Shown in pieces: positions 34,730 to 47,225 of a stretch of DNA of 64,000 nucleotides (its first letter is position 1; each line of letters starts with the position of its first letter). The position numbers and the translations under genes are program-made. This DNA comes from Anadara kagoshimensis (taxonomy: Eukaryota > Mollusca > Bivalvia > Arcoida > Arcidae), in assembly GCA_021292105.1 (NCBI GenBank), contig CM037869.1, positions 7,633,704 through 7,697,703 of the forward strand. The letters run 5' to 3'. Under the pieces are notes generated by a model. The model worked only from the letters and a program-made list of their open reading frames with translations, did not search any database and was not told the origin of the DNA.

Positions 34730-36204
34730 CTGAAGATACATAATATAACTAATTAGTCAAAGCTTATATTTACTTTATCTTTAATACAAGTTATAAAAAA
34801 CCACACCAATCGATGTCCAAATGACAATCCCAAAGCAAAATAAAAACATTGGAAATTGGCAAATTAAATTAAGCACGAGAACTTCAAGTAGGGAAGTGAG
34901 GCCGGGTGTTCCGGAAGGGTAAGCACCTTTTATTTATTGTGACTATTTCCTGTCCATTTACAGCCACAAATGTTAAAACCAATGTTATCACGTTGTGTTT
35001 GTCGTGCCTATGCTTTCTTAATATTTCGATAGATTGTTGCGAGTGTATTCTTGCTGTAGCTTTTGTCAAGTGTATGTTAAGTTGTTCAAACTATCAACCT
35101 TAACGATGGTACGTTACATCTTTGATGTTCCTACCATAGTTGTTATTAGAAATACAATGTATTATCATATCATTGTAGCAATATACAAACGTAACTTATT
35201 ATCGTTGCATTATCAAATACTAGTAGTTAATGCAGATAACTTGGTCTTGTTATTTAGCGGTAAGTATGGGTACATGTAATTCTATCTGACATGGTGTAGG
35301 AAAATGAAAGCAAAATTGACCAAAGAAACATATAAATACCACGAGAACTCACAAACATTGGTTTTATTGGCGTTAGTTATCTAGCCATTCGCGTATAAAA
35401 CTTTAATGGCCGTACGTGCACTAAAAATAATCAATGCAATGTCGGATACGTTTGCATGATAAACATACATGTTCTTTGTAATTCTTATACACGTCTTCCA
35501 CGTGGTTACTTTTAATGAATAAGTAGTTGAGTGTGCCTCATTCAGATTGGACTGTGATAAAACTTATTTGTAAGTAATGACTAAACAAGGAAGTACTACC
35601 TATTGTATGTAATCAAACACCATAACTAAATCTAGCGATTCCGTTGAATCAAATTTATCACACACGATGACTTTCTTTATGTTTGCACAATGTTATGCAA
35701 TATGCAGAATTTCTGTCATGTCACTGTTTCAATTTTGAAGTTCTTTTATTTATCATATTAAAGTTACTCTAAATTGGTTTTTCTGAAAGCACTTTATTCA
35801 TGTTATTTTCGCGATGTACGTAAAAAGTAAGCACAATCTAAATTATTATGTAATAGATGGTGAATGTCGAACTATAGATTTCAAAATCGCGAAAGTTGAT
35901 TTTATGCCCACTTACGAATAGTCATAAAGACAAACTGAGAAATGTTAGCATCAAAATCAAAGCGATATATAATATTTGATTTGATATGATCTATATTTAC
36001 AAATAACCGTATACATCAATCGATTTGTGTTTAAAAACGGAAAGTTGGTTTAAAATATGTAACGGCCAGACTTTGAATTTCATTTTCTTTCCCGAGGTTA
36101 ATATTTGGAACAGCATGTTAGTTTAAAGTGGTACATGGTCGTCTTTGATTCATGTAATACAATGTCAATATTAAATTTTAAAAGAGAGATCGATCAATTA
36201 GTTA

Positions 36205-37155
36205 TAGTCCGATCACTTATTCAGTGATGAAAACCGACGTGGTTTTAAAAAGATCGTGGATTACTTACCTCAAATTTTATTAATGCTATATGTAGATCTG
36301 TTATTTATATAAGATGTGTTTAAATAATTTGATTAAATTTTTTTATATTAAGTCTAAAAATCAAATAAAACCCGTTTTTATCAGACTCACATCTGAATTC
36401 AGACGATGCGTATCACGTAGTAAAATGCATTATCGCCAAAAACTACATGTTTTGAGACAAAAATCGCGGCTTTGTTAGATGAGCTTGAAGGTTTTGTAGT
36501 TTTAAAACATTAAATTAAAAAATTGTGTCGTTCTAGGCCAAACATGTGTAATAAATGAATATTATTCATTATTTTGATGTTTGTGCTGTTTAACCTGTTG
36601 TCCATTCATAATCAAGTGCAATGGGTTAGTCCGTGACGTATACTAGTAAGGAATAGAAACACCTGTATAAACCCGTATCGCGTGAATGCGTATTAGCCAA
36701 TCAGAACCCAATTATGAAAGACTTATATGAATGAAACTGTCGAATATGCCATATCAACATTTGAGAGGGGCAACAGCTACCTTTCAATTAATTGCTAAAT
36801 GTTGACTCCCAAAAACTCAAAAACTACAGTGAATATTAAAAATTTAACCATGCAGATAGAAAAATAGTATTTTTAAATACTTAACTTTAAAACGAGACTG
36901 AAAACGAACAAGTATTAATTTTTCAACAAACTTTTATCGAAAAAGTTTATTAAAATTTATTCATATAAATTAAAAGCAAAAATTTGAAAAAGCTGAAAAT
37001 ATTTGAAAAAAATATTCAAAATATGAAAAAATATGTTCTTATAACACATGTGAAATTTCACGTCTACTAAGGCTATATCGAGTGAGATATCTAAGTTTGA
37101 ATCACACCACTTATTCAAAACATGTTTTTTCATCACTGAAAATGTGATCGGACTA
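36205..37155. mobile_element. Mariner-type non-autonomous element
   Basis: The left end TAGTCCGATCACTTATTCAG and the reverse complement of the right end (CTGAAAATGTGATCGGACTA) match over about 30 bp. TA dinucleotides flank both ends (36203-36204, 37156-37157). It is about 950 bp with no transposase seen. The size and TA target fit a Tc1/mariner-derived element. It sits in LITAF intron 1. Confidence 0.85.
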
Positions 37156-37587
37156 TAGTAAACCAGTGTTGTCTACTTGTTGAAAAAAAACCTGTAAAAA
37201 CGTTTAATGGGACAGACGGATCATGCCTGGGTACATAAAGTACAGACGTGTCGACAATTTAACGCCAAGCTACCGAAAAGGGAGTCGAAACGCGGATGCC
37301 AAGTGGCCGAAATAATGGTAGCTAGAGACAAAGGGGCTCTCGAGAGACAGATGGCAGTTGTCAATAACTGTCTTTAATGAGGGACAGAGATGACATGCCG
37401 ATTTGGCTGTAATTTGTTAACTTAGTGTTAAACTTTCGACAGTACTGTAGTTTCATATCCAAACTGTAGTGAAAGAATCACATTCAAAATTCAGAATTGG
37501 TCTTTATAGTAGAGATGTGCTGTAGGTTGTGCCGTATTTTAATTAAAAATCAATATATATATATGTATAACCTCATTTATTTGCACA

Positions 37588-37830
37588 CAGCCTCGGTGAC
37601 CTAATGGTCTAAAGCGCTCTCGTTACGGATCACGGCACCTTTTTACACCAAGGTTCGAATTTCATTCGGAAAGATACTACCATGAGAACGTTTGTCAATC
37701 CGATTGCCACAGATTGGTAATTTCTTCGGGTACTGCAATTTCCCTCAACATCCCAGAACTGACCATCTCGGTATAAGTGAAAGAATTTTTACTTGGATAT
37801 AAACACCATTACGTCACTCCTTTCAACATT
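37588..37830 (+). repeat. tRNA-derived SINE, second family
   Basis: The head CCTCGGTGACCTAATGGTCT has an A-box-like word and is followed by AAGGTTCGAATTTCATTC in B-box position. The tail 'CTCGGTATAAGTGAAAGAAT ... ACTTGGATATAAACACCATT' is related to the tail of the other SINEs, although the head differs. It is not a functional tRNA. Confidence 0.75.
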
Positions 37831-37869
37831 ACCCCGATATACATCTGTAGATGATACATACATTATAAG

Positions 37870-38004
37870 TTATACAGGGCTTTGGCAGGTTACACGGCCC
37901 CATGTACCCCGTCAAAGATTTATGTACCCTGAGCCGCAGGCGAAGGGTACATTCATCTTTGACGGGGTACATGGGGCCGTGTAACCTGCCAAAGCACTGT
38001 ATAA
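37870..38004. repeat. 135-bp inverted repeat with 50-bp arms
   Basis: The arms 37870-37919 and 37955-38004 are reverse complements with 49 of 50 matching. The 35-base centre has its own short stem (GTACCCT ... AGGGTAC). It is much more GC-rich than its surroundings. The core word CATGTACCCCG recurs at 38168-38180 and 38200-38213, so it belongs to a larger repeat. It is probably a MITE or one arm pair of a larger DNA element; open frames across it on both strands are by-products. Confidence 0.92.
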
Positions 38005-38333
38005 CGTTTTTGTCACTCTTCAAAGCGTTACCAGTTGGATCTTTTTAACATCCATTTCGTATTTTGTGTGACTTGTGTACGTCGTCGCCATATATGTTTG
38101 TTTACTGTAACTAGACGTCAGTGATGTACGAGTTACTTCCCTTTTACCGCTAAACGTCGCGTGCGTTCATGTACCCCGGCAGATTTCCGAACATAGTTCC
38201 ATGTACCCCGGCAAGTTAACCAATCGCTATGCGAGAAATTTCTTTGAAGGGTGACAAACATGTATATACAATGTACATACTGATATTAACTATTTCAATT
38301 GGAATTATTTTAGAATAATTAAAATATTCTTAC

Positions 38334-38400
38334 GTGCTCCATAGGCAGGGGGATTTCCGTCATAGGTCGGAGGAGGTTGTTGTTGTACCGGATAGGACAT
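38334..38400 (-). CDS. LITAF-like copy 1, exon 1 (start codon, two PPxY motifs)
   Basis: Minus strand. ATG at 38400-38398, reading MSYPVQQQPPPTYDGNPPAY and GA, then donor C|GTAAGA in phase 1. The three exons sum to 378 nt, a 125-residue protein. PPTY (residues 10-13) and PPAY (17-20) are PPxY motifs, the kind LITAF/SIMPLE uses to bind NEDD4-family ubiquitin ligases; no P(S/T)AP motif is seen. Ten bases upstream is an acceptor TTTTTCAG, so the 5' UTR is spliced; a candidate first exon lies near 39147-39225. Confidence 0.93.
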
Positions 38401-38415
38401 GTTATCAAACCTGAA

Positions 38416-38418
38416 AAA

Positions 38419-38453
<35 letters not shown>

Positions 38454-38455
38454 AT
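38416..38455. repeat. (AAAT)n microsatellite at the 5' UTR acceptor
   Basis: About ten AAAT units. On the gene strand they form the tract immediately before the TTTTTCAG acceptor of LITAF copy 1 exon 1. Confidence 0.96.
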
Positions 38456-38609
38456 GTATGCTGATTGATTAATAAATGGAAATTAAAAAAAATTAAAACA
38501 GAAATATTTTCAATTTGCCAGGGTATGGAGGGGTTAAAGAATTCAAACCAATATGCTGTGTAATTTGCATATTTATACTTAAATATAATTTATTTTACGC
38601 TGTTTTGTG

Positions 38610-38610
<1 letters not shown>

Positions 38611-38674
<64 letters not shown>

Positions 38675-38914
38675 CTTAGTCCGTAACATTTCAGCTGTTA
38701 ACAACTAGAACATTTTCAATAGTATCTAACCGTATCAAACTATCAATGATTAAACTAATATAATATAAAAAAAATATGATAAGATAAGAATCAGTTATGT
38801 TCGGCACGGCATGTTATGTATTAAACACCGGTTGATTTTATTAAAAAAAGTGTATTTCCCGAAGAAAGTTTAAAATCTGCTGTCCACCGCCATTACTAAA
38901 AATTAAAGATCCTA

Positions 38915-38991
<77 letters not shown>

Positions 38992-39143
38992 AAGGAAGTT
39001 TAAAATCTGCTGTCCATCGCCATTGCTAAAATTTAAAGATCCTAAGAAGAGAGAGAGAGAGAGAGAGGGAGATAGACCAAGGAAGTTTAAAATCTGCTGT
39101 CCACCGTCATTGCTAAAAGATCTGAGAGAGAGAGAGAGAGAGA
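38611..39143. repeat. GA arrays and composite minisatellite
   Basis: (GA)n at about 38611-38670, then three copies of a unique word starting AAGTTTAAAATCTGCTGTCC and ending near AAAGATCCTAAG (from 38866, 38996 and 39084). Each is followed by a GA array of differing length, ending near 39143. It lies just upstream of LITAF copy 1 coding exon 1 and would be in the promoter or 5' UTR intron. Confidence 0.95.
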
Positions 39144-39146
39144 GTA

Positions 39147-39260
39147 CTTGCCTGTTGATAAGTGTGCTGTAAATATAAAATTATCTGAATTTTGTTCCCC
39201 TTTACTACTCAATCCCGGGTATATATTGATCTCCCGACGTCGTGCTTTATATATTATTTA
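39147..39260 (-). promoter_or_regulatory. Candidate promoter and untranslated first exon of LITAF copy 1
   Basis: On the minus strand a TATATAAAG word at about 39249-39257 is followed by sequence ending ATCAACAG|GCAAGTACT near 39147, which matches the consensus of GC-type donors. Splicing from here to the acceptor at 38411 would give a short non-coding first exon. This is inference from motifs; no transcript evidence is available. Confidence 0.25.
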
Positions 39261-41489
39261 AACCTTATTTCGAAATACCCGTTTTACCTACACAGATTAA
39301 ATATATCAGGTACTACATATAATATATTTAGTATTGGCATGTATTTAAAATTAAACAATAAATAATTGTAAACCACGTGATTCTTAGTACATGTACTGAC
39401 TTATTGTGAAATATCCTTCAGTTTTTAATGGTGTTGTAAGTCTATTTAGTTTTAGGAAATTAAAATATCTTTTAATTGTTTTATGCATTTTCTACTTGAG
39501 GTCGTTTTTTAAAATTTGATACTGAAGGCATGGCAAACACATGCATGTCTTACATTTTGGCTGGCAAGTTGATCAGCCGTTTTTATCACAAAAAAAGTAT
39601 ATTTCTGTTTCTTAGGATTTGGGGCTCAACAAAGGAGTCGTAATTCGGTCTTGCTTTATAAATTGGAAATTTTCGGTATAAGATATTATTATTTTTCTGA
39701 ATGAAATATTCAAAATTTCATGTTGTGAAAATTTTGAGAAATTTAAGATAAAATATAATATTTTTATACGGCGGTTTACTTCCTAGCTATTAGTGAAGTG
39801 GCAGAAATTTAGATTTTGACACGTTACAGTGCGCCAGGGCAATGTGCAAGGTGGGTTCTTTAATTATAACGTGCCACGCCTGCCGTGACACTGGACGTCG
39901 GGTTATAAGTTCTCCTCCGAGGGACCCGGTGACTTTTATTTCTAATGCCGAGTGTTTGACTAAAAAGTCATTACCTACTTTAATTAATAAAGGGGTTTCT
40001 CCAAAAATGTAATTAATAGAATACAAAAGTGTGTCCCAAATTTTCTTTTAGATTTAAAAAAAATTGAGAATATTCATATTTTTTGCAATGACATCATGAA
40101 AATTCATACTTATTGGGGGTTTCATTGAATAACACATCTGAGTGACGTATCAAGTTTCTATAGGCTTCATTCCCTTTTTTCATCATTTTTTTTCTATACA
40201 AATGCAGAAACATTGAATATTGAGGAAAAATTGCCGACATTAACTTGCAAGGTTAGTGGACTTTATGACATGATGAAACACAGCAACAGTATTACCTCAC
40301 AGTAAACTGGTTCCTTACCGAAGTACCGGTATACAGAGTATTACACAAGAACAGATTTGATAACAGGTGTCACATATGTGACGTTTTGATACTTACCACT
40401 AGATGTCGTGAATTGAATGAAATGGGTGACCATAAGTATCTGTAAATATATGTTATCTGTCAGTTTTTGATAGAAGAGGAAACCAGAGTGGATAATCAAA
40501 AGCAAACTAACAAACTTTCTCACATCTGGCAAAAAATAGAATCATGGAAAGGTACATAGAACTTATTGTATACAATGTAGTAGTAAAAGAGTTATGTCCC
40601 TTTCATTGTAAAACTTGTGAAATTCTACTTGCCAATTGCAATGCAACTACATGTACAGTGAACAAAACAGCAAGTGCGTGGGCTTTATTCTATCATTCGT
40701 GAGGTTATTTATTTATTTATTTATTTACTTATTGTTTTATTTGTAGAGATATCTGGAACCTTTCTTTGTTACTCCAAGAAGAAGACAATAAGACAATTTT
40801 CAAATATTTCACAAATAGGGCCTATATGACAGTCCGCTAATTAGCTAACTTACTTACAGACAGTACTAGTAGTTACTGTACCAAAACACCCTTTACCTTT
40901 TTCATAAGCGTGTCTATAAAGGTCGCCCAAGGGAACCAGTAAAAGTAGACTTTAAGAGCAGGTGACCTATATATACAGGTTCAAACAAAATAAATATATA
41001 AGCAGGTGACCCTTATATAGAGGCGGCCTTTAAGTTTGGTTGGACTGTATAGCAATTCAAATTTAAATATTTAGTTTCAATTCTTAAAATTCAAACTGCT
41101 TTAGTACTAACCTCATTCCCTTTTTGTATATATATAGTAGATCTTCCGGTTGTGAATTATATTTGATCACGCTGCAGGTAAGTGCCCGGCCAAATTGTCT
41201 GCTGGAAATAGGCATCTATTCCATCACAAATGTAAAATTTGAACCTTTTTTTATTATAATACTTTTAGTTAAGTCTCTAAAAATAAATATGGTTCATGAT
41301 TATCTATACAATTAGTCGTTATTAAAAAGTTGTATACAGTACTCAAATTTTAATATAGAATGTTACCACAGTAGTTGCTAGATCACCATTTTGTCACTGA
41401 AACCGATTTTCATAGTAGACTATTTCAATGTCTCAACCTGAATTATAAACACTGGATTTTCTAGCGATATTTTACTTCTCCTCGATAAA
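39261..41489. other. Non-coding stretch with SINE body and DNA-element end
   Basis: 39818-39985 (minus) is a SINE body without head or tail (GGCATTAGAAATAAAAGTCA, GGCGTGGCACGTTA, AAGAACCCACCTTGCAC). A (TTTA)n run lies near 40706-40740. About 40905-41049 ends GGCGGCCTTTAAGTTTGG and TTGGACTGTA, the reverse complement of the start at 63253. No gene is seen. Confidence 0.6.
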
Positions 41490-43180
41490 GATATCTTAAT
41501 CCCGTACATTCATCAGTTTGCTTACAACGGTACAATTATAAGCAAGTTTATCTGGAAACAGACAGTAAATGAAGCAATCAAACGCTATGAAACTACCCAG
41601 TGGAACCAAAGAACAGAACAAGACCACACTTTACATCCATTTCGCAACTTACATCCTTCTATCTCTCCGGCTGTGGTATGGACTCTTCCCAAGACAGTCA
41701 AAGAACTTTTGTTATGACGATTTATTGCAAAACTTTGGACAGTCACAGAAACGTTGTAATATATGGCAGTTATGCTACACAGATTTACTTCAGCACATTC
41801 TCTGCCTATATTCTCTTATTCTCATATACATTTCATACTCGCGTTAATAATAAAAGTAGGGGTAATGAATTGGGGAGGGCATTTACAGATGCTCGAAGTA
41901 AAGCACGGGTAATGATGTATGGGAACGCCATGTACACTTTTATAGCATTTTATTTTTGCATAGAAGATACCTGCCCATTTTGGTATACATAAAATGGTGC
42001 TAAGCGCAAATGAATGTATTGAACTTTAAATACACGTGCAAAATGTTATTTGCCTTTAAAAGACTCTAAGGCTGCTTTCAATATAAACCAATTCTCTGTT
42101 AAATAATCGAACAAAAACCTTAAATTTGATAAAAAAAGTAACCAAAGTGGTAATTAAATGGCATGGAAAGTAGACTGGGAGAAAATTACAATTGATTTTC
42201 AATTAGTACAATTTCTGATGCATATTTTACTGAACACTGAAAACAACTTTGTGAGTTACTGTGCTCATAACACAGCGGTAACATTTTGTCCGTAAAATAA
42301 ATGTAATCAGGGTAATTTTTCGTTTTTATGAAATTTTTGTCGATTGGGGATTGTTGAAATGATGTTTTCTTTAACTATCTCAAAATTGTCATCATATTTT
42401 TATCTTGATACAAAGATCACTTTAGATAGAGTATCTCTATTTTTTCGAAGTGAGAAGGAATTACATTATATATTAACAGAACAATCTGAACTTCTCAATA
42501 GCTAACGTAACCAAAAACACAGCATGATGTAAGGTAATGACTGCTAAACTGCAAAACCATACAAGACAAATGCATATGGGGATAACTGATGACTCCCGAC
42601 TTTGGACAGGCATTGGAGGCAGTGTACAGTAGATCTAGAGTGGTTATATTATAGAAATAATACATTTCTGACAGGGTGACAGCACATTTTGTCATCTCGA
42701 GGAAGCATATCATACGCATATAGTCCGGTTTCATTAAATATATACACTATAAGTGTCTAGACATCCCCTAGCGTTTTCAACGTTACAATTGAAGATACAT
42801 TAAAATAAACTTAGATAATGCTACGGGTTAAATCTACTTTTTATCAATAAGAAAAAAAATATATCTTTGTCTTTTACAATGTGGTTTGATTTCGTCATGT
42901 GCTTTTTACCGTTTTTTTAAATAACACATTTAAAAATTAGTTTTTAAATGTGATTTCAAATGCATTATTTTAATATTTTAACAAAAGTCTAAAAAAAGTG
43001 GACCATGGGCCTTAACGCTCACCAGAGGGTGTGTACATATCTAATGCAGGGATTCAATGGTCACTTACATTAATTAAAGAGAATGCCGCATATATATGCA
43101 TCGTTTTGGTCGTATCTCTAGTAAGCATAAAAGCGTGTCCTCTTTATTCGGACCTAAGGGAGGAACTCGTCAGGAAATTT
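41490..43180 (+). pseudogene. LINE relic, C-terminal part of ORF2
   Basis: Plus-strand frame 41490-41716 reads ISKFIWKQTVNEAIKRYETT, QWNQRTEQDHTLHPF, and LHPSISPAVVWTLPKT before a stop. This matches the region after the RT thumb in molluscan CR1-like LINEs. At 43124-43180 the frame 'KACPLYSDLREELVRKF' is the classic C-terminal 'CPLYxDLR' block of such elements, just before the satellite. The 1.3 kb between is diverged and includes a small hairpin near 42930-42957. The two parts are likely one element; this is inference. Confidence 0.65.
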
Positions 43181-46100
43181 TATAATATGGAGGAAGAAGA
43201 TCTACTACAAACTATACTTCTGGATATAACAAACTTTATAATATGGAGGAAGAAGATCTTCTATAAACTATACTTCTGGATATAACAAACTTTATAATAT
43301 GGAGGAAGAAGATCTACTACAAACTATACTTCTGGATACAACAAACTTTATTATATGGAGGAAGAAGATCTACTACAAACTATACTTCTGGATATAACAA
43401 ACTTTATAATATGGAGGAAGAAGACCTACCACAAACTATACTTCTGGATATAACAAACTTTATAATATGGAGGAAGAAGATCTACTACAAACTATACTTC
43501 TGGATATAACAAACTTTATAATATGGAGGAAGAAGATCTACTACAAACTATACTTCTGGATATAACAAACTTTATAATATGGAGGAAGAAGATCTACTAC
43601 AAACTATACTTCTGGATATAACAAACTTTATAATGTGGAGGAAGAAGACCTACCACAAACTATACTTCTGGATATAACAAACTTTATAATATGGAGGAAA
43701 AAGGATCTACTACAAACTATACTTCTGGATATAACAAATTTTATAATATGGAGGAAGAAGATCTACTACAAACTATAATTCAGGATATAACAAACTTTAT
43801 AATGTGGAGGAAGAAGATCTACTACAAACTATACTTCTGGATATAACAAACTTTAAAATATGGAGGAAGAAGATCTACTACAAACTATACTTCAGGATAT
43901 AACAAACTTTATAATATCGAGGAAGAAGATCTACCACAAACTATACTTCTGAACATAACAAACTTTATAATATGGAGGAAGAAGACCTACCACAAACTAT
44001 ACTTCTGGATATAACAAACTTTATAATATGGAGGAAGAAGACCTACTACAAACTATACTTCTGGATATAACAAACTTTATAATATGGAGGAAGAAGACCT
44101 ACTACAAACTATACTTCTGGATATAACAAACTTTATAATATGGAGGAAGAAGATCTACTACAAACTATACTTCAGGATATAACAAACTTTATAATATGGA
44201 GGAAGAAGATCTACTACAAACTATACTTCTGGATATAACAAACTTTATAATATGGAGGAAGAAGATCTACTACAAACTATACTTCTGGATATAACAAACT
44301 TTATAATATGGAGGAAGAAGATCTACTACAAACTATACTTCTGGATATAACAAACTTTATAATATGGAGGAAGAAGACCTACTACAAACTATACTTCTGG
44401 ATATAACAAACTTTATAATATGGAGGAAGAAGATCTACTACAAACTATACTTCTGGATATAACAAACTTTATAATATGGAGGAAGAAGATCTACTACAAA
44501 CTATACTTCTGGATATAACAAACTCTAAAATATGGAGAAAGAAGATCTACTACAAACTATACTTTTGGATATAACAAACTTTATTATATGGAGGAAGAAG
44601 ACCTACCACCAACAATACTTCTGGATATAACAAACTTTATAATATGGAGGAAGAAGATCTACCACAAACTATACTTCTGAATATAACAAACTTTATAATA
44701 TGGAGAAAGAAGACCTACCACAAACTATACTTCTGGATATAACAAACTTTATAATATGGAGGAAGAAGACCTACTACAAACTATACTTCTGGATATAACA
44801 AACTTTATAATATGGAGGAAGAAGACCTACCACAAACTATACTTCTGGATATAACAAACTTTATAATATGGAGGAAGAAGACCTACTACAAACTATACTT
44901 CTGGATATAACAAACTTTATAATATGGAGGAAGAAGATCTACTACAAACTATACTTCAGGATATAACAAACTTTATAATATGGAGGAAGAAGATCTACCA
45001 CAAACTATACTTCTGAATATAACAAACTTTATAATATGGAGGAAGAAGACCTACCACAAACTATACTTCTGGATATAACAAACTTTATAATATGGAGGAA
45101 AAAGACCTACTACAAACTATACTTCTGGATATAACAAACTTTATAATATGGAGGAAGAAGATCTACTACAAACTATACTTCAGGATATAACAAACTTTAT
45201 AATATGGAGGAAGAAGATCTACTACAAACTATACTTCTGGATATAACAAACTTTAAAATATGGAGGAAGAAGATCTACTACAAACTATACTTCAGGATAT
45301 AACAAACTTTATAATATGGAGGAAGAAGATCTACCACAAACTATACTTCCGAATATAACAAACTTTATAATATGGAGGAAGAAGACCTACCACAAACTAT
45401 ACTTCTGGATATAACAAACTTTATAATATGGAGGAAGAAGACCTACTACAAACTATACTTCTGGATATAACAAACTTTATAATATGGAGGAAGAAGACCT
45501 ACTACAAACTATACTTCTGGATATAACAAACTTTATAATATGGAGGAAGAAGATCTACTACAAACTATACTTCAGGATATAACAAACTTTATAATATGGA
45601 GGAAGAAGATCTACCACAAACTATACTTCTGAATATAACAAACTTTATAATATGGAGGAAGAAGACCTACCACAAACTATACTTCTGGATATAACAAACT
45701 TTATAATATGGAGGAAGAAGACCTACTACAAACTATACTTCTGGATATAACAAACTTTATAATATGGAGGAAGAAGATCTACTACAAACTATACTTCTGG
45801 ATATAACAAACTTTATAATATGGAGGAAGAAGACCTACTACAAACTATACTTCAGGATATAACAAACTTTATAATATGGTGGAAGAAGATCTACTACAAA
45901 CTATACTTCTGGATATAACAAACTTTATAATATGGAGGAAGAAGATCTATCACAAACTATACTTCTGAATATAACAAACTTTATAATATGGAGGAAGAAG
46001 ACCTACCACAAACTATACTTCTGGATATAACAAACTTTTTAATATGGAGGAAGAAGACCTACTACAAACTATACTTCTGAATATAACAAACTTTATAATA

Positions 46101-46765
46101 TGGAGGAAGAAGATCTACTACAAACTATACTTCTGGATATAACAAACTTTATAATATGGAGGAAGAAGACCTACCACAAACTATACTTCTGAATATAACA
46201 AACTTTATAATATGGAGGAAGAAGACCTACCACAAACTATACTTCAGGATATAACAAACTTTATAATATGGAGGAAAAAGATCTACCACAAACTATACTT
46301 CTGAATATAACAAACTTTATAATATGGAGGAAGAAGACCTACCACAAACTATACTTCTGGATATAACAAACTTTATAATATGGAGGAAGAAGATCTACTA
46401 CAAACTGTACTTCTGGATATAACAAACTTTATTATATGGAAGAAGAAGATCTACTACAAACTATACTTCTGGATATAACAAACTTTATAATATGGAGGAA
46501 GAAGATCTACCACAAACTATACTTCTGAATATAACAAACTTTATAATATCGAGGAAGAAGACCTTCCACAAACTATACTTCTGGATATAACAAACTTTAT
46601 AATATGGAGGAAGAAGATCTACTACAAACTATACTTCTGGATATAACAAACTTTATAATATGGAGGAAGAAGATCTACTACAAACTATACTTCTGGATAT
46701 AACAAACTTTATAATATGGAGGAAGAAGACCTACTACAAACTATACTTCAGGATATAACAAACTT
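43181..46765. repeat. 56-bp satellite, about 64 units
   Basis: A head-to-tail array of TATAATATGGAGGAAGAAG / ATCTACTACAAACTATACTT / CTGGATATAACAAACTT (56 bp). From the first unit start (43181) to the last boundary is 64 periods, with a single 1-base insertion near 43696. Units fall into variants (GATCTACTAC, GATCTACCAC, GACCTACCAC, GACCTACTAC; TTCTGGAT, TTCAGGAT, TTCTGAAT) that recur in order, a higher-order pattern. 56 is not a multiple of 3, so no frame crosses it. Confidence 0.98.
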
Positions 46766-46963
46766 TAAATCTTTTGCAAATTTTTTAATCCTCTGTTTAG
46801 AAAAACGTTCGCGTGGACGCGTGTAAAATCAATGACATTGTCTCGTTCGAAAAAGTAAATTAATTGTTAGTGCATCATAAGCCTATTATAGGCTGGCCGA
46901 TTATGTAATTCGCGTTAATTACTTTCTGTACAATGAACTTATCGGGTTGCACTTTAAAATAAA

Positions 46964-46996
<33 letters not shown>
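46766..46996 (+). pseudogene. LINE relic, extreme C-terminus, 3' UTR and (ATT)n tail
   Basis: Directly after the last satellite unit the frame continues as DITNFKSFANFLILCLEK, RSRGRV and stop (TAA at about 46825). That completes the LINE reading frame seen before the array. About 130 bp later an (ATT)n run at about 46964-46996 follows ...CACTTTAAAATAAA, the position and form of a CR1/L2-type 3' microsatellite tail. Confidence 0.65.
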
Positions 46997-47182
46997 GATA
47001 TCGAAACGTCACCAGCAAAATAATGAATGCGTTGGCTAAGATTTAACCGTACGTTTAATGTGGCTAGATAGGAAAATTAATTATTTTGAATGACAATAAT
47101 AATAAACATGTATGTATAAAGCTTAATATATAGGGGGTTTTATATTTGAATGAATCCTTTGATTGGCTGTATTAAATCGAAA

Positions 47183-47225
<43 letters not shown>

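Larger units (their letters stand above)
34730..38333 (-). other. Intron 1 of LITAF-like copy 1
   Basis: 3,604 bp, phase 1, GTAAGA to CTTCAG. It contains a short R1 fragment (about 34840-34927, minus), a TA-flanked mariner-type element (36205-37155), a SINE (37588-37830) and a 135-bp near-perfect inverted repeat (37870-38004). Open frames at 34884-35279 have no domain. Confidence 0.8.

Noticed and set aside
37793..38023. Two overlapping proteins on opposite strands
   Set aside because: They span the 50-bp-arm inverted repeat; the mirrored peptides follow from the palindrome.
41569..41992. A 130-codon gene
   Set aside because: The LINE-like reading of the neighbouring frame explains the region better. 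The longer frame has no domain.
42894..42957. Another 59-bp-family hairpin
   Set aside because: It begins GTCATGTGCTTTTT and contains a separate 12-bp hairpin, but the inner TTTTGAAT/ATTCAAAA and the ATGACA end are missing.
43181..46765. CRISPR-like array
   Set aside because: Units are contiguous with no spacers, the context is eukaryotic with LINE sequence on both sides, and the units vary gradually like a satellite.
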